Below are positions 16,642-25,647 of a stretch of DNA of 64,000 nucleotides, piece after piece. The stretch lies in NCBI GenBank assembly GCA_016214035.1, contig JACRPF010000018.1, forward strand, positions 62,001 to 126,000, written 5' to 3'. This DNA is from Spirochaetota bacterium (GTDB taxonomy: Bacteria > Spirochaetota > Brachyspiria > Brachyspirales > JACRPF01). A program made the translations under genes and the position numbers. How positions within the stretch are numbered: the first letter of the stretch is position 1; every line of letters begins with the position of its first letter. The notes under the pieces were generated by a model. That model did no database searches. It had not been told where the DNA came from and was given only the letters and a program-made list of their open reading frames with translations.

Positions 16642-17760
16642 GTGAGCAGAATAGCAGCACGGATGAACGGAATCGATTCGTCCGGCATCCGTAAAGTATT
16701 CAACCTCGCCGCGCAGATAAAGGATCCTATCAACTTATCGATAGGACAGCCCGATTTTGACGTTCCGGAAACGGTTAAAAAGGATATGATCGCCGCCATT
16801 AATGCCGGTGATAACCGTTACACGCTTACCCAGGGCACCGCGGCTTTACGTAACGCCATAGTGAAGCTTCCGCGATATCAGCGATCGAGTAACACAGCTT
16901 CGTACAACGACGACAACATCATCATCACAAGCGGCGTCTCGGGCGGCATCATGCTCGCGCTCGCGGTATTGGTGAACCCGGGCGATGCCGTCATGATGGC
17001 TGATCCGTATTTTGTCATGTATCCGCACCTCACCCGTTTTTTCGGAGCGGCACCTGCATTCATCGACACGTACCCGGATTTCACGATAACCGAAGAAAAG
17101 CTCAAGGCCGCGTACGTTCCGAATGCAAAAGTGATCATCGTCAATTCGCCATCGAACCCCACCGGTGTAACGCTCTCAGAGGCTGAAATAAAAACCATCG
17201 CGGCGTTTGCGAAAAAGCATAACCTGATCGTCCTTTCGGATGAGATCTATGACGCATTTTCCTATGACGGTGCGCTTGCCAGTATCGCTGATCATTATCC
17301 CGATACGATCATACTCAACGGTTATTCGAAAAACCTCGCCATGACGGGGCTTCGCGTCGGGTATGCGATGGGGCCGAAGGACATCATCGCCGAGATGATC
17401 AAACTGCAGCAGTACACCTTCGTCTGCGCTCCGTCAATAGCCCAGAAAGGCATTGAACGGCACGTAGCGTATGACTTTTCAGCCAATTGCGATGCATACC
17501 GGAAAAAACGCGACATCATCTACGACGGGCTCAAAGATGCGTTTCATCTTGTAAAGCCTACCGGCGCGTTTTATGCATTCCCGCAGTTCAAGCATAAAGA
17601 AAGCGGCGATGAATTCGTGAAACGTGCGATAGAAAAAAAAGTACTCGTGATCCCGGCAAATGTATTCTCCCAGCGAAACAACGGCTTCCGGCTCTCCTTT
17701 GCTGCCGAAAATGCCACGCTTGAGAAAGGCATCGCCGTACTGCGGTCACTGGTACCATAG
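16642..17760 (+). CDS. Class I/II PLP-dependent aminotransferase
   Basis: This 372-residue fold-type I aminotransferase belongs to the AspB/AspC-like subgroup. Evidence includes INLSIGQPDFDVPE, the YTLTQGTAALR start of the cofactor domain, NSPSNPTGVTLSE, SDEIYDAFSYDG, and GYSKNLAMTGLRVGYAMG with the PLP-binding Lys. The C-terminal substrate Arg is in NGFRLSFA. The start is GTG at 16642. Aspartate, alanine or aromatic amino acids are possible substrates. Confidence 0.9.
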   Translation: MSRIAARMNGIDSSGIRKVFNLAAQIKDPINLSIGQPDFDVPETVKKDMIAAINAGDNRYTLTQGTAALRNAIVKLPRYQRSSNTASYNDDNIIITSGVSGGIMLALAVLVNPGDAVMMADPYFVMYPHLTRFFGAAPAFIDTYPDFTITEEKLKAAYVPNAKVIIVNSPSNPTGVTLSEAEIKTIAAFAKKHNLIVLSDEIYDAFSYDGALASIADHYPDTIILNGYSKNLAMTGLRVGYAMGPKDIIAEMIKLQQYTFVCAPSIAQKGIERHVAYDFSANCDAYRKKRDIIYDGLKDAFHLVKPTGAFYAFPQFKHKESGDEFVKRAIEKKVLVIPANVFSQRNNGFRLSFAAENATLEKGIAVLRSLVP

Positions 17761-17768
17761 GCGGCAGC

Positions 17769-18269
17769 ATGGCATATAATGGCCGGAATGACAACCGCCG
17801 AAGACGCCGGCGAGGCGGCGGCGGCGGCGACCGCAGCAGACGCGGCGGTAATGACCGGAAACGTGAACGGTCAATCGAAGAACTTGAACGTGAGTATGTG
17901 AACCGGCTTCGCAATGACGGCAAGGAAAAGGCCGTCTGCCCGATTTGCGACAAACCGATCATCATATCAAATCAGGCGATACGCCACCGTGAGAGCGGCA
18001 AACCGGCGCATTTCGACTGTGTTCTCCGCGCGCTTCGCGATGTCATGAAGCCCGCGCAGGGCGAAAAGATAGCATATCTCGGCGGCGGCAGTTTCGGCGT
18101 CATACAGGAACGCAACAATCACGGACGAACGCGGTTCGTGATCCGTGAAAGCATGCAGTACGAAGAACGCAAGAAACGCGGTCACGACAAGCAGGATGAT
18201 GCCAGTAAAAATCCTCCTGCTGAACCGGTAAAAACGGACACGCCTCCCGCCGGCGATGTGACTACCTGA
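17769..18269 (+). CDS. Arg/Gly-rich zinc-finger-like protein of unknown function
   Basis: The 166-residue protein begins with an Arg/Gly-rich segment (RRRRRRGGGGGDRSRRGG) like RGG boxes of RNA-binding proteins. The middle has one candidate zinc site, CPICDKPI followed 24 residues later by HFDC. A short beta-rich domain (KIAYLGGGSFGVIQER, RTRFVIRESMQYEERKKR) follows, and then a disordered Pro/Thr tail. It is probably a nucleic-acid-associated cytoplasmic protein. I do not recognise a named family. It starts 8 bp after the aminotransferase. Confidence 0.7.
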   Translation: MAYNGRNDNRRRRRRGGGGGDRSRRGGNDRKRERSIEELEREYVNRLRNDGKEKAVCPICDKPIIISNQAIRHRESGKPAHFDCVLRALRDVMKPAQGEKIAYLGGGSFGVIQERNNHGRTRFVIRESMQYEERKKRGHDKQDDASKNPPAEPVKTDTPPAGDVTT

Positions 18270-18332
18270 ACCGTATTCGTAATGCCGTAACAGCAAAACA
18301 TTTTCATTTTACCCTTCGGAGGATCTATACGT

Positions 18333-19520
18333 ATGAGCGCTCAACCCATCATCCCGCGCGGATTTCTGCTGTCAGCATCGTTGTGCGGACTTAAAAAAGA
18401 AGGTTATGACCTTGCGCTCATCGTCTCAAAAACACCGGCGCACGCAGCCGGCGTTTTCACGACAAATAAAGTGCAGGCCGCACCCGTAGTGCTGTGCAAG
18501 AAACACGTTCGCAAACCCATTCGCGGCATAGTCGTGAACAGCAAGAATGCGAACGCGGTGACCGGCGTACAGGGAGAACGCGCCGCGCTCCGCATGGCGC
18601 AGATACTTGCCGAGGAACTTGATGCAAAACCCGAACAGATGCTCGTCGCATCCACCGGCGTCATCGGACAACAGATGCCGATGGATAAAATAGAAAAGGG
18701 AATACGCGCGGCGGTACCGCTCCTGAAGCCCGAAGAGAACAATGCGCCGAAAGCGATCATGACAACGGATAAGTTCGAGAAAAAGATATACCGCCAGATC
18801 ATCATCGACAAGACTGAAGTCCGCTTCTTCGCCATGGCGAAAGGCGCCGGCATGATACACCCGAATATGGCGACAATGCTCGCGTTCATCATCACCGACG
18901 CGAATATCGAGCAGGGCGCGCTCAATGCCGCGCTCAAAGATGTCGCCGACAGGACGTTCAACCGCATCAGTGTTGACGGCGACACTTCAACGAACGACAC
19001 ACTGCTGCTGCTGGCAAACGGCAAAGCTGAGCAGCCGCTGATCAAACGCGGCAGCAAAAACTTCGCGAAATTCACCCGGACGCTGTATGAGATCTGCGAG
19101 CACCTTGCCATGCTCATGGTCAAGGACGGCGAAGGGGCCACCAAGGTCATCAAGCTCACGGTGAAAAATGCCGCCGATAAAAACGCGGCAACACGCATAG
19201 CACAGACCATAGCGACATCAAGTCTCGTGAAAACGGCGTTCTACGGTGCCGACGCGAACTGGGGCCGCATACTCGCCGCGGCGGGACGCGCCGGTGTCAA
19301 ATTCGATCCGGCACGGACAACACTGTCCATCAACGGCTTCACCGTGTACCGGCACGGCAAGCTCGATCGTTCCGAGGAGGACGATCTGAACACCGCAATG
19401 AAACGTCCTGACCAGACCGTAATACTGGATTGCGGTTACAAGACGCGCATACACGATGTCTACTGGTTCTCCGACCTGACGCATGAGTATGTGTCGGTGA
19501 ACGCGGACTATCGCACCTGA
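18333..19520 (+). CDS. argJ: Glutamate N-acetyltransferase / N-acetylglutamate synthase (ArgJ)
   Basis: ArgJ transfers acetyl from N-acetylornithine to glutamate in the cyclic arginine pathway. Conserved features are FTTNKVQAAPV, NSKNANAVTG, MLVASTGVIGQ and KGAGMIHPNMATMLAF, where the Thr of MATML is the self-cleavage nucleophile that starts the beta chain. NRISVDGDTSTNDT, GEGATKVI and WGRILAAAGRAG follow. At 395 residues the length is normal. CGGAGGA precedes the ATG. No other arginine gene is adjacent. Confidence 0.96.
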   Translation: MSAQPIIPRGFLLSASLCGLKKEGYDLALIVSKTPAHAAGVFTTNKVQAAPVVLCKKHVRKPIRGIVVNSKNANAVTGVQGERAALRMAQILAEELDAKPEQMLVASTGVIGQQMPMDKIEKGIRAAVPLLKPEENNAPKAIMTTDKFEKKIYRQIIIDKTEVRFFAMAKGAGMIHPNMATMLAFIITDANIEQGALNAALKDVADRTFNRISVDGDTSTNDTLLLLANGKAEQPLIKRGSKNFAKFTRTLYEICEHLAMLMVKDGEGATKVIKLTVKNAADKNAATRIAQTIATSSLVKTAFYGADANWGRILAAAGRAGVKFDPARTTLSINGFTVYRHGKLDRSEEDDLNTAMKRPDQTVILDCGYKTRIHDVYWFSDLTHEYVSVNADYRT

Positions 19521-19612
19521 ATCGCGAATATGCGATTAAAGTTTTTCATGAACTGGGACGATAATGCAAGAGACAACGTGGTAACAACTACCCTCCAAAT
19601 TTACCACACAAT

Positions 19613-19654
19613 AATAAACCGATTCGACCTATCCCGCGAATCGGTTTATTTATT
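19613..19654 (+). terminator. Intrinsic terminator after argJ
   Basis: A perfect 14-bp stem (19613-19626 with 19637-19650, arms AATAAACCGATTCG and CGAATCGGTTTATT) and a 10-base loop are followed by TATTTT. It separates the argJ unit from acpS. Confidence 0.85.
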
Positions 19655-19670
19655 TTAAATGGTGTAAAAA

Positions 19671-20069
19671 ATGATTATCGGCATCGGCATTGACATAGTA
19701 GCGAACAGCCGCATCCGTAAGAACACCGGCAATATGCGTTTCATGCGCCGGATATTCACCGATACGGAGATTGCATACTTCAGGAAAAAGGTGAACATGC
19801 ATCAGAGCATCGCCGCGTCGTTCGCCGCAAAGGAAGCCTTTTTCAAAGCGCTCGGAACCGGCATCATTAGCGCGGGCCTTGCCATACGTGACATCGGCAT
19901 CGCGCGGGAAAAAGGAGGAAGGCCCTACATCACGATGAGCCCCAAAGTACGCGCATATATCGCCACAACGTACAAAACACGCAGCCCTGCCGTGTATCTG
20001 TCAATATCGCACGAGAAAGAGTATTCGGTTGCGGTTGCGGTAATAGAAACGTCAGATAAACGTCAATAG
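19671..20069 (+). CDS. acpS: Holo-[acyl-carrier-protein] synthase
   Basis: AcpS attaches 4'-phosphopantetheine to acyl carrier protein. The Mg-binding Asp is in GIGIDIVANSRI and the Glu in FAAKEAFFKALGTGI, with LSISHEKEYSVAVAV near the end. The product is 132 residues. It ends overlapping the convergent cupin gene by 18 bases. The fatty-acid genes plsX and fabH lie 2 kb downstream on the other strand. Confidence 0.94.
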   Translation: MIIGIGIDIVANSRIRKNTGNMRFMRRIFTDTEIAYFRKKVNMHQSIAASFAAKEAFFKALGTGIISAGLAIRDIGIAREKGGRPYITMSPKVRAYIATTYKTRSPAVYLSISHEKEYSVAVAVIETSDKRQ

Positions 20070-20375
20070 AAGCTTTGCATCATCACCGCCGACACTGACG
20101 CTGGCATGGACTGATGACGGCATAATGCGTATAATCTCACCCTCGGAAACATCCACAATCTCTTCTTCAACGGTATATCGCACTGTTCCCTGAAGCACGA
20201 TAACCACTTCCTGTGACGGATGCGTATGATACGGGACCAGCTGATTCACTTTCTGATCGACCCCGTATACCGTATATCCTTTTTTTATCAATGCGGGGAG
20301 AATCTCCGACGCATCGGTACGGCACGCGAATTCATTCGCTATCGTAGACACACTGTAGTGTTCGTATGTTATCAT
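20052..20375 (-). CDS. Cupin-domain protein
   Basis: This 107-residue single-domain cupin has motif 1 represented by PYHTHPSQEVVIVLQGTVRY, with the two metal-binding His and the Glu. Motif 2 is reduced to IMPSSVHASVSV. Small cupins of this type bind a metal and can act as isomerases, dioxygenases or sensors. No pathway neighbour points to a substrate. Confidence 0.82.
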   Translation of the reverse strand: MITYEHYSVSTIANEFACRTDASEILPALIKKGYTVYGVDQKVNQLVPYHTHPSQEVVIVLQGTVRYTVEEEIVDVSEGEIIRIMPSSVHASVSVGGDDAKLLLTFI

Positions 20376-20499
20376 GAATATCGCGTCCTTTGTATCTATA
20401 TCGGCCGCTCCGGGCGTAAATTTTACTATAGTGATGTACTATATAATCCTGTGAAACTGCCGATAATAGTAATGATGAAATTTGCTGTGGAGCCTTTGT

Positions 20500-20778
20500 A
20501 TGCTGCGAGCTAATGTCACTCTCTCCGGACGCGTCCAGGGCGTCGGTTTCCGCTATTTTGTCATGGAAACGGCAAAGGACATGCAGCTGTTCGGTGAAGT
20601 CTGGAATAATTATGACGGTACGGTGGAAATTGACGTGTTCTGCGAGACCAAGGATATTCTCGACCGTTTCCTTGTGCGCATCAAGAAAGGACCGGCGCTC
20701 TCAAATGTAAACGAGATGAATATCGTAGTCAGACCATCAGACCCTCCGGCAACCGAGTCATTCACGATACGACAGTAA
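20500..20778 (+). CDS. Acylphosphatase
   Basis: This 92-residue acylphosphatase hydrolyses the carboxyl-phosphate bond of acyl phosphates. The signature is SGRVQGVGFRYFV, with the phosphate-binding Arg in GFRY and the catalytic Asn in EVWNNYDGTVE. I start at the ATG at 20500, which has GTGGAG upstream. The upstream TTG has no such site. The next gene begins 8 bp later. Confidence 0.92.
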   Translation: MLRANVTLSGRVQGVGFRYFVMETAKDMQLFGEVWNNYDGTVEIDVFCETKDILDRFLVRIKKGPALSNVNEMNIVVRPSDPPATESFTIRQ

Positions 20779-20786
20779 CGTATACC

Positions 20787-21503
20787 ATGAAAAAGCGTCT
20801 TATCACAATGCTGATATGCTGCCTGCCGCTGACGGGCACGACATACACCGCTAAAAAAGGCGATACGTTATACAGCATCGCACACCGATACGGGGTGAGC
20901 ATTTCCACATTATGCGCATTGAACAACGTCAGCCAGAAAACATACCGGCTGAAAGCAGGCATGAAGCTCACTGTTCCTGCCAGCGAACCAATCGTCAAAC
21001 CCGCACCGAAAATTGCGGCAGCTGCACCGGCACCAGCGGCTCAGTCCATACCGCCGCCTGAAAAAAAGCCGGCAGAAGTCCCCGAGCAACCGGCGGTTCA
21101 CGTGAAAGAAAAGCCCCATGCCGCATCATCGGTGACGTTCCGCTGGCCATGCCGCGGCGAGATCATCGGGAATTTCGGCCTTAAAAACAGCGTAATGCAT
21201 ACCGGCATTGACATCAAAGCGGACAATGGCGCCACTGTCGTGTGCGCGCGCGACGGCATCGTGGAGTTCACGGGAACGATACGCGGATACGGCAACGTCG
21301 TCATCGTGAAGCATGAAGGTGAGTATAATTCGATTTATGGAAATCTTGCTCAGATAAAAGTCACCAAAGGCGACACGGTTACCGCAGGAAACGAGCTGGG
21401 AACATTAGGCGTTTCGGAGATGAACGCCGCACCGTCACTGTACTTCAAGATCTGTCAGCAGGGTAAACCGAAAGACCCGTTACCGCTGCTCTCTAGCATC
21501 TGA
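20787..21503 (+). CDS. LysM-M23 protein with degenerate catalytic site (EnvC/NlpD-like)
   Basis: A short signal peptide (MKKRLITMLICCLPLTG) leads into a LysM peptidoglycan-binding domain at about residues 18-63. A Pro/Ala/Lys-rich spacer (70-112) and a LytM/M23 domain (117-230) follow. The first zinc motif is kept (H138, D142 in MHTGID). The later His of YxHL is Asn186 (SIYGNL) and the HxH pair is Ser217/Tyr219 (PSLYFKI). This pattern predicts a non-catalytic LytM domain, as in EnvC or NlpD, which activate amidases at the division septum. The end overlaps fabH by 11 bases. Confidence 0.85.
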   Translation: MKKRLITMLICCLPLTGTTYTAKKGDTLYSIAHRYGVSISTLCALNNVSQKTYRLKAGMKLTVPASEPIVKPAPKIAAAAPAPAAQSIPPPEKKPAEVPEQPAVHVKEKPHAASSVTFRWPCRGEIIGNFGLKNSVMHTGIDIKADNGATVVCARDGIVEFTGTIRGYGNVVIVKHEGEYNSIYGNLAQIKVTKGDTVTAGNELGTLGVSEMNAAPSLYFKICQQGKPKDPLPLLSSI

Positions 21504-22482
21504 AGATCAACGATCCCCAGGTAAAGCCTCCGCCGAACGCTACCATCGCCACAACGGAACCTTTTTTAACGACACCTCTATCCATCGCCTCGCGCAGCGC
21601 AATACCGATGGTCGCCGCCGATGTATTGCCGAAACGGTCGAGGTTCACATAGACCTTCGCCATGTCAACCTCCATGAATTTCGCAACCGACTGTATGATG
21701 CGCATGTTCGCCTGATGCGGAATGATAAGATCGACATCCTTTGATGTAATGCCGGCCATCGCCATTGCTTTGGAAGCGGCATTATTCATGGCGTTCACTG
21801 CTGCCCTGAACACTTCATTCCCGCTCATCTTCATGTAATGCATCCGCTCGAGCACCGTACGTTCGCTTGCCGGATTGAGCGAACCGCCGGCGGGCATATA
21901 GAGCAGCTCGCCGAACGCGCCGTCACCGCCGATATACGACGAGAGAATACAACTGTCATCGACCGCACGCGTAAGTACTGCCGCCCCGGCGCCGTCACCG
22001 AAGAGCACACAGGTGTTGCGATCCTGCCAATCCGTTATCTTCGAAAGCGTTTCCGCGGCCACCACCAGCACTTTTTCGGCACGCCCGGATGCGATATACT
22101 GTTCGCCTATCGTTATCCCGTAGATGAAACCGCTGCACGCCGCTTCGATGTCATACGCGACGGCCCTGGTTGCACCCAGCGCCTGCTGGAGAATTGATGC
22201 CGTCGATGGATAGATATAATCGGGAGTGATCGTTGCTACGATGATAAGATCAAGTTCTTCCGCAGATATTCCCGCATCTTTCAATGCGGCTTGTGCGGCT
22301 GCAATACCGAGCGACGATGACGGTTCCCCGTCCGCGGCGATATGGCGCTCCCGTATGCCTGTCCGCGAGGTGATCCACTCATCCGAGGTCTCAACCATCG
22401 CTTCAAGATCCTTGTTGGTCAATATACGTTCGGGAACGTGTGAACCTACACCCGCTATCCTGACCTTACTTGCTTCGCTCAC
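21493..22482 (-). CDS. fabH: 3-oxoacyl-ACP synthase III (FabH)
   Basis: FabH starts type II fatty-acid synthesis by condensing acetyl-CoA with malonyl-ACP. The catalytic Cys is in DIEAACSGFIYGI, the His in IPHQANMRI and the Asn in RFGNTSAATIG. TSRTGIRERHIA is the typical N-terminal block. The GTG at 22482 overlaps the plsX stop (GTGA) and has AAAGGCGG upstream, so I prefer it to the ATG seven codons earlier. It completes the common rpmF-plsX-fabH order. Confidence 0.95.
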   Translation of the reverse strand: MSEASKVRIAGVGSHVPERILTNKDLEAMVETSDEWITSRTGIRERHIAADGEPSSSLGIAAAQAALKDAGISAEELDLIIVATITPDYIYPSTASILQQALGATRAVAYDIEAACSGFIYGITIGEQYIASGRAEKVLVVAAETLSKITDWQDRNTCVLFGDGAGAAVLTRAVDDSCILSSYIGGDGAFGELLYMPAGGSLNPASERTVLERMHYMKMSGNEVFRAAVNAMNNAASKAMAMAGITSKDVDLIIPHQANMRIIQSVAKFMEVDMAKVYVNLDRFGNTSAATIGIALREAMDRGVVKKGSVVAMVAFGGGFTWGSLIFRC

Positions 22483-23501
22483 ACTGCACCGCCTTTTGCA
22501 CATCCATATCGCTGCATCGTGTCAACGATATGCATATTCGCATTACTCGTGATAAATTGCATTATCGACTGCACCGCACCCAGAACGCCTGAGGCGTTTG
22601 TGCTGCCGTGCCCTATGAAACTGTAACCATTGACGCCTATCAGCGGCGCTCCGCCGTAGGCATCGGAACTCATCTTCCGTTTAATATCCTTGAATACACC
22701 GCCCATGAGCAATGCGCCAATCATTGCGCCCGGCGACCGCTTCACGCCGTCCCTGATCATCCTGAAAACATACTTGCCGATACCCTCATATGCCTTCAAC
22801 GCGATATTCCCGGTAAACCCATCGGCCACAACAACATCGGCGCGATCGAAAAAAATTGCATCAGGCTCGATATTGCCGATAAAATTGAACGGCAGCGCTT
22901 TCAATTTTGCATATACTTCTTTGTAGAACATGTTTCCTTTTGAGTCTTCTTCACCGATGTTCAAAAGCGCAATGCGGGGATTTTCAATACCCCATGCGTA
23001 TTTTGCTATCACCTCGCCCATAACGGCGAATTGCACAAGATAATCGGCGGTACAATCCGCGTTCGCGCCAAGATCGAGGAACGCACAATTACGGCCTCTT
23101 TGTATCTGAGGAATCGGCACGATAATCGCGGGGCGAAACACACCCTGAAGCCGTCCTAATTCCAGAAGCGCGGCGGCAAGACTTGCCCCGGTGTTTCCCG
23201 GAGACCAGCATCCGTCGGCATTTCCCTGGGCAACAAGCCTGTTTGCAATCAGCACGGAGGCGTTCTTTTTCTCTTTTACCGCGGTTGCCGGAGATTCGTC
23301 CATGGTGATTACAGCATCAGCGTGTGCAATACTTATGCGCGATCTGTCATACTTCATGCCGGCAAGCTTTTTCTCAATACGCCTGCCGTCACCAACTGCA
23401 ATGAGATGTACGCTATCGATCTTTTTGACCGCCGACACGCACCCCTCAAGTATTACCTCAAGGGGATGATCGGCACTAGCAACATCCATTGCTAATTTCA
23501 T
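22479..23501 (-). CDS. plsX: Phosphate acyltransferase PlsX
   Basis: PlsX makes acyl-phosphate from acyl-ACP for phospholipid synthesis. Recognisable blocks are MKLAMDVASADHP, WSPGNTGASLAAALLELGRL, the CAFLDLGANADCTADYLVQFA core, and VVADGFTGNIALKAYEGIGKYVF. The usual AMGGD in the first motif is AMDVASAD here, a modest deviation. At 340 residues the length is normal. It is coupled to fabH by a 4-base overlap and lies 23 bp after rpmF. Confidence 0.94.
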   Translation of the reverse strand: MKLAMDVASADHPLEVILEGCVSAVKKIDSVHLIAVGDGRRIEKKLAGMKYDRSRISIAHADAVITMDESPATAVKEKKNASVLIANRLVAQGNADGCWSPGNTGASLAAALLELGRLQGVFRPAIIVPIPQIQRGRNCAFLDLGANADCTADYLVQFAVMGEVIAKYAWGIENPRIALLNIGEEDSKGNMFYKEVYAKLKALPFNFIGNIEPDAIFFDRADVVVADGFTGNIALKAYEGIGKYVFRMIRDGVKRSPGAMIGALLMGGVFKDIKRKMSSDAYGGAPLIGVNGYSFIGHGSTNASGVLGAVQSIMQFITSNANMHIVDTMQRYGCAKGGAV

Positions 23502-23524
23502 TTCATATGTGTCCGCTAGTAATG

Positions 23525-23734
23525 CTAGCGCGTGGTGGTATTTTTGGCTTTCTTCTCGCGCGGTGCGGCGACAACGCGATCCTTGTAATACCCGCAGCTC
23601 GGGCAGATGCGGTGCGGGAGCTTTTCAAATCCGCACTGCGGACAAAGGCTTAAATCCGAGAGAAAACGCTTTTCATTGCTCGCTTTTCTCATGCGGGTCT
23701 TTGATTTTGATTTCCGGTGTTTCGGTAATCCCAT
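23525..23734 (-). CDS. rpmF: 50S ribosomal protein L32
   Basis: The 69-residue L32 has the typical PKHRKSKSKTRMRKA start and four zinc-binding cysteines in CPQC and CPSC. The C-terminus is a basic Lys/Ala tail. It heads the rpmF-plsX-fabH cluster. Confidence 0.95.
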   Translation of the reverse strand: MGLPKHRKSKSKTRMRKASNEKRFLSDLSLCPQCGFEKLPHRICPSCGYYKDRVVAAPREKKAKNTTTR

Positions 23735-23854
23735 GGTTCATGTCCTTATGTTCAGATATGGTATACTCTAAAAGTAACTCAAAACGATGCAGGTATTCTA
23801 TATGCAGACGGCATTTTTGTCAATCTCCGGGCGTCAGTAGAACAAGGTTATCAG

Positions 23855-23882
23855 TTGAAATTACACTATTAGCGGGTATACT
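23855..23882 (+). promoter_or_regulatory. Candidate promoter of the GGDEF-PilZ gene
   Basis: TTGAAA (23855-23860) and TATACT (23877-23882) with a 16-bp spacer lie 58 bp ahead of the ATG at 23940, in the divergent gap with rpmF. Confidence 0.5.
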
Positions 23883-23939
23883 GCAATCCGTAGGCAGTCC
23901 TATAACCGTACGACATCTGCCGTACGTGGAGGCACACAT

Positions 23940-25130
23940 ATGCTGGTCACCAACCAACGAACAGAAGAAATCCGCCGTAATATCCTTGAATCCCTCAAAG
24001 ATGACAACTTATTTGAAGAAAACATCCTTCAAAATATCACCCGATTTCCGGTTGAAACACCCGACGAAATCTACTCACATCTGTTTTATGTGCTCTGCGA
24101 CATATCACTCAGTGTTGAGGATGCAAAACGGCATTACGAGGAGATATCGAATTACCGTCTCTCCATGGAACGCGCGCTCAAACGTAAAGTGCGCTTCCGT
24201 GTTGCAATGCTCGATTACTTCATGAACAATGAACATGTACTGGAAAACCCGAAAATCGTCGAGATTAAGATCTATGAGTTGAAAACAAAACTCGCGCTCA
24301 TTGATCCGCTTACGGAACTTTATAACCGCCGATACATCGAGGAGTATCTTCCGAAGGAAATCAACCGCTCGTCCCGTCATGGGCTCAACTTCTGCGTGCT
24401 GTTCATGGATATCGACGATTTCAAGTCCGTCAACGACACCCACGGGCACCATGTGGGCGACGATGTGCTTCGTGCCATCGGCTCCATCATTTCCGCCGCG
24501 ATACGTGTTGAGGATGTGGGCGGCCGTTATGGCGGAGAGGAATTCCTTGTCATCATGCCGGAAACGGAAATTGAAGGCGCAAAAATATTCGCCAATCGTC
24601 TGCTTGAAAAGATACGCGCGCATGCATTTCCGCACAACATGACCGTGACCGTCTCGGGCGGCATCGCATCGTTCCCCATGCACGGGTCTACGGCGAAAGA
24701 GATCCTTGAAAAGGCCGATAAAGCGCTTTATTATTCAAAATATACCGGCAAAGACCGCGTCAACATATTCTCAATTGAACGGAGATATCATTTCCGCTAT
24801 GACGTTAAGCTCGATGTCGTATATTCCTTCCAGGGCGCCATAATAAACAAAACGACAACGGTGAACCTTTCCGTCAGCGGCATATCTTTCGAAACGGAAC
24901 GGCAGTTCACCCTCGGCGATATGCTCGACATAACCGTCCTCTTGCCGCAGAACAGCGAAACATGCATTTTCCGCGGACGTGTTGTCTGGATAAAAGAAAT
25001 GCGTTTTGAAAAATACTATCGCGTAGGGCTCGCATTTCAGGATCTCTCCGACGAGATGATCAAAAAACTGAAAAGCATCCTGAAAGATCTTTACGGCAAC
25101 ACCCACGACCGTTCCCACATAGCTCCGTAA
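23940..25130 (+). CDS. Diguanylate cyclase with C-terminal PilZ domain
   Basis: Residues 1-115 form a helical, probably sensory or coupling region. Residues about 118-278 are a GGDEF domain with an intact GGEEF active site (GRYGGEEFLVIMPE) and the DPLTELYNRRY start, so it should make c-di-GMP. No RxxD inhibitory site is obvious before it. Residues about 280-390 are PilZ, with R-x3-R (RYHFR) and NLSVSG (D/NxSxxG), the residues that bind c-di-GMP. Synthesis and sensing are therefore joined in one soluble protein. GGAGG precedes the ATG. Confidence 0.92.
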   Translation: MLVTNQRTEEIRRNILESLKDDNLFEENILQNITRFPVETPDEIYSHLFYVLCDISLSVEDAKRHYEEISNYRLSMERALKRKVRFRVAMLDYFMNNEHVLENPKIVEIKIYELKTKLALIDPLTELYNRRYIEEYLPKEINRSSRHGLNFCVLFMDIDDFKSVNDTHGHHVGDDVLRAIGSIISAAIRVEDVGGRYGGEEFLVIMPETEIEGAKIFANRLLEKIRAHAFPHNMTVTVSGGIASFPMHGSTAKEILEKADKALYYSKYTGKDRVNIFSIERRYHFRYDVKLDVVYSFQGAIINKTTTVNLSVSGISFETERQFTLGDMLDITVLLPQNSETCIFRGRVVWIKEMRFEKYYRVGLAFQDLSDEMIKKLKSILKDLYGNTHDRSHIAP

Positions 25131-25134
25131 CTAT

Positions 25135-25647
25135 ATGCCCCGACCTTCGGTGATTGCGCTTATCGGGTACCGCGGCAGCGGGAAAACGACCGTCGGCAGA
25201 ATTGTTGCCGCCCGTGAAGGATTATCGTTCATAGACAGCGACGATGTTATTCGTGAACGCGAACAGACTACGATAAGCGGCATCTTTGCAGATAAGGGCG
25301 AATCCTATTTCCGGACCGTGGAATCCGCCGTGCTGGCCGATCTGCTGTCGCGTGACAATATCGTACTCTCTACCGGAGGCGGTATTATCGTATCTGAGAA
25401 TAACCGGCGATTGCTTCATGAAAACGCTTTTGTCGTTTACTTAAGCTGTCCAGTATCTATCCTTATCGAACGTATCGCTGCCGGAACTGACCGCCCTGCC
25501 CTGCTGCCGGGGCAATCTCTGACCGACGAGGTTACTCAACTCTATACACTGCGCCGGCCGCTCTATGAATCGTGTGCGCATATGACACTGGATACGGGCA
25601 CACTGTCCGCTGAAGACGCAGCAACGGCTATCGGAAAACTGTTATAG
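25135..25647 (+). CDS. aroK: Shikimate kinase
   Basis: Shikimate kinase phosphorylates shikimate at the 3-hydroxyl in the chorismate pathway. The P-loop is GYRGSGKTTVG, the Mg/shikimate DxD is DSDDVI, and the TGGG motif is STGGGIIV. The lid Arg is in TDRPALL. The 170-residue length is normal. It begins 4 bp after the GGDEF gene and overlaps the convergent membrane-protein gene by 6 bases. Confidence 0.93.
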   Translation: MPRPSVIALIGYRGSGKTTVGRIVAAREGLSFIDSDDVIREREQTTISGIFADKGESYFRTVESAVLADLLSRDNIVLSTGGGIIVSENNRRLLHENAFVVYLSCPVSILIERIAAGTDRPALLPGQSLTDEVTQLYTLRRPLYESCAHMTLDTGTLSAEDAATAIGKLL

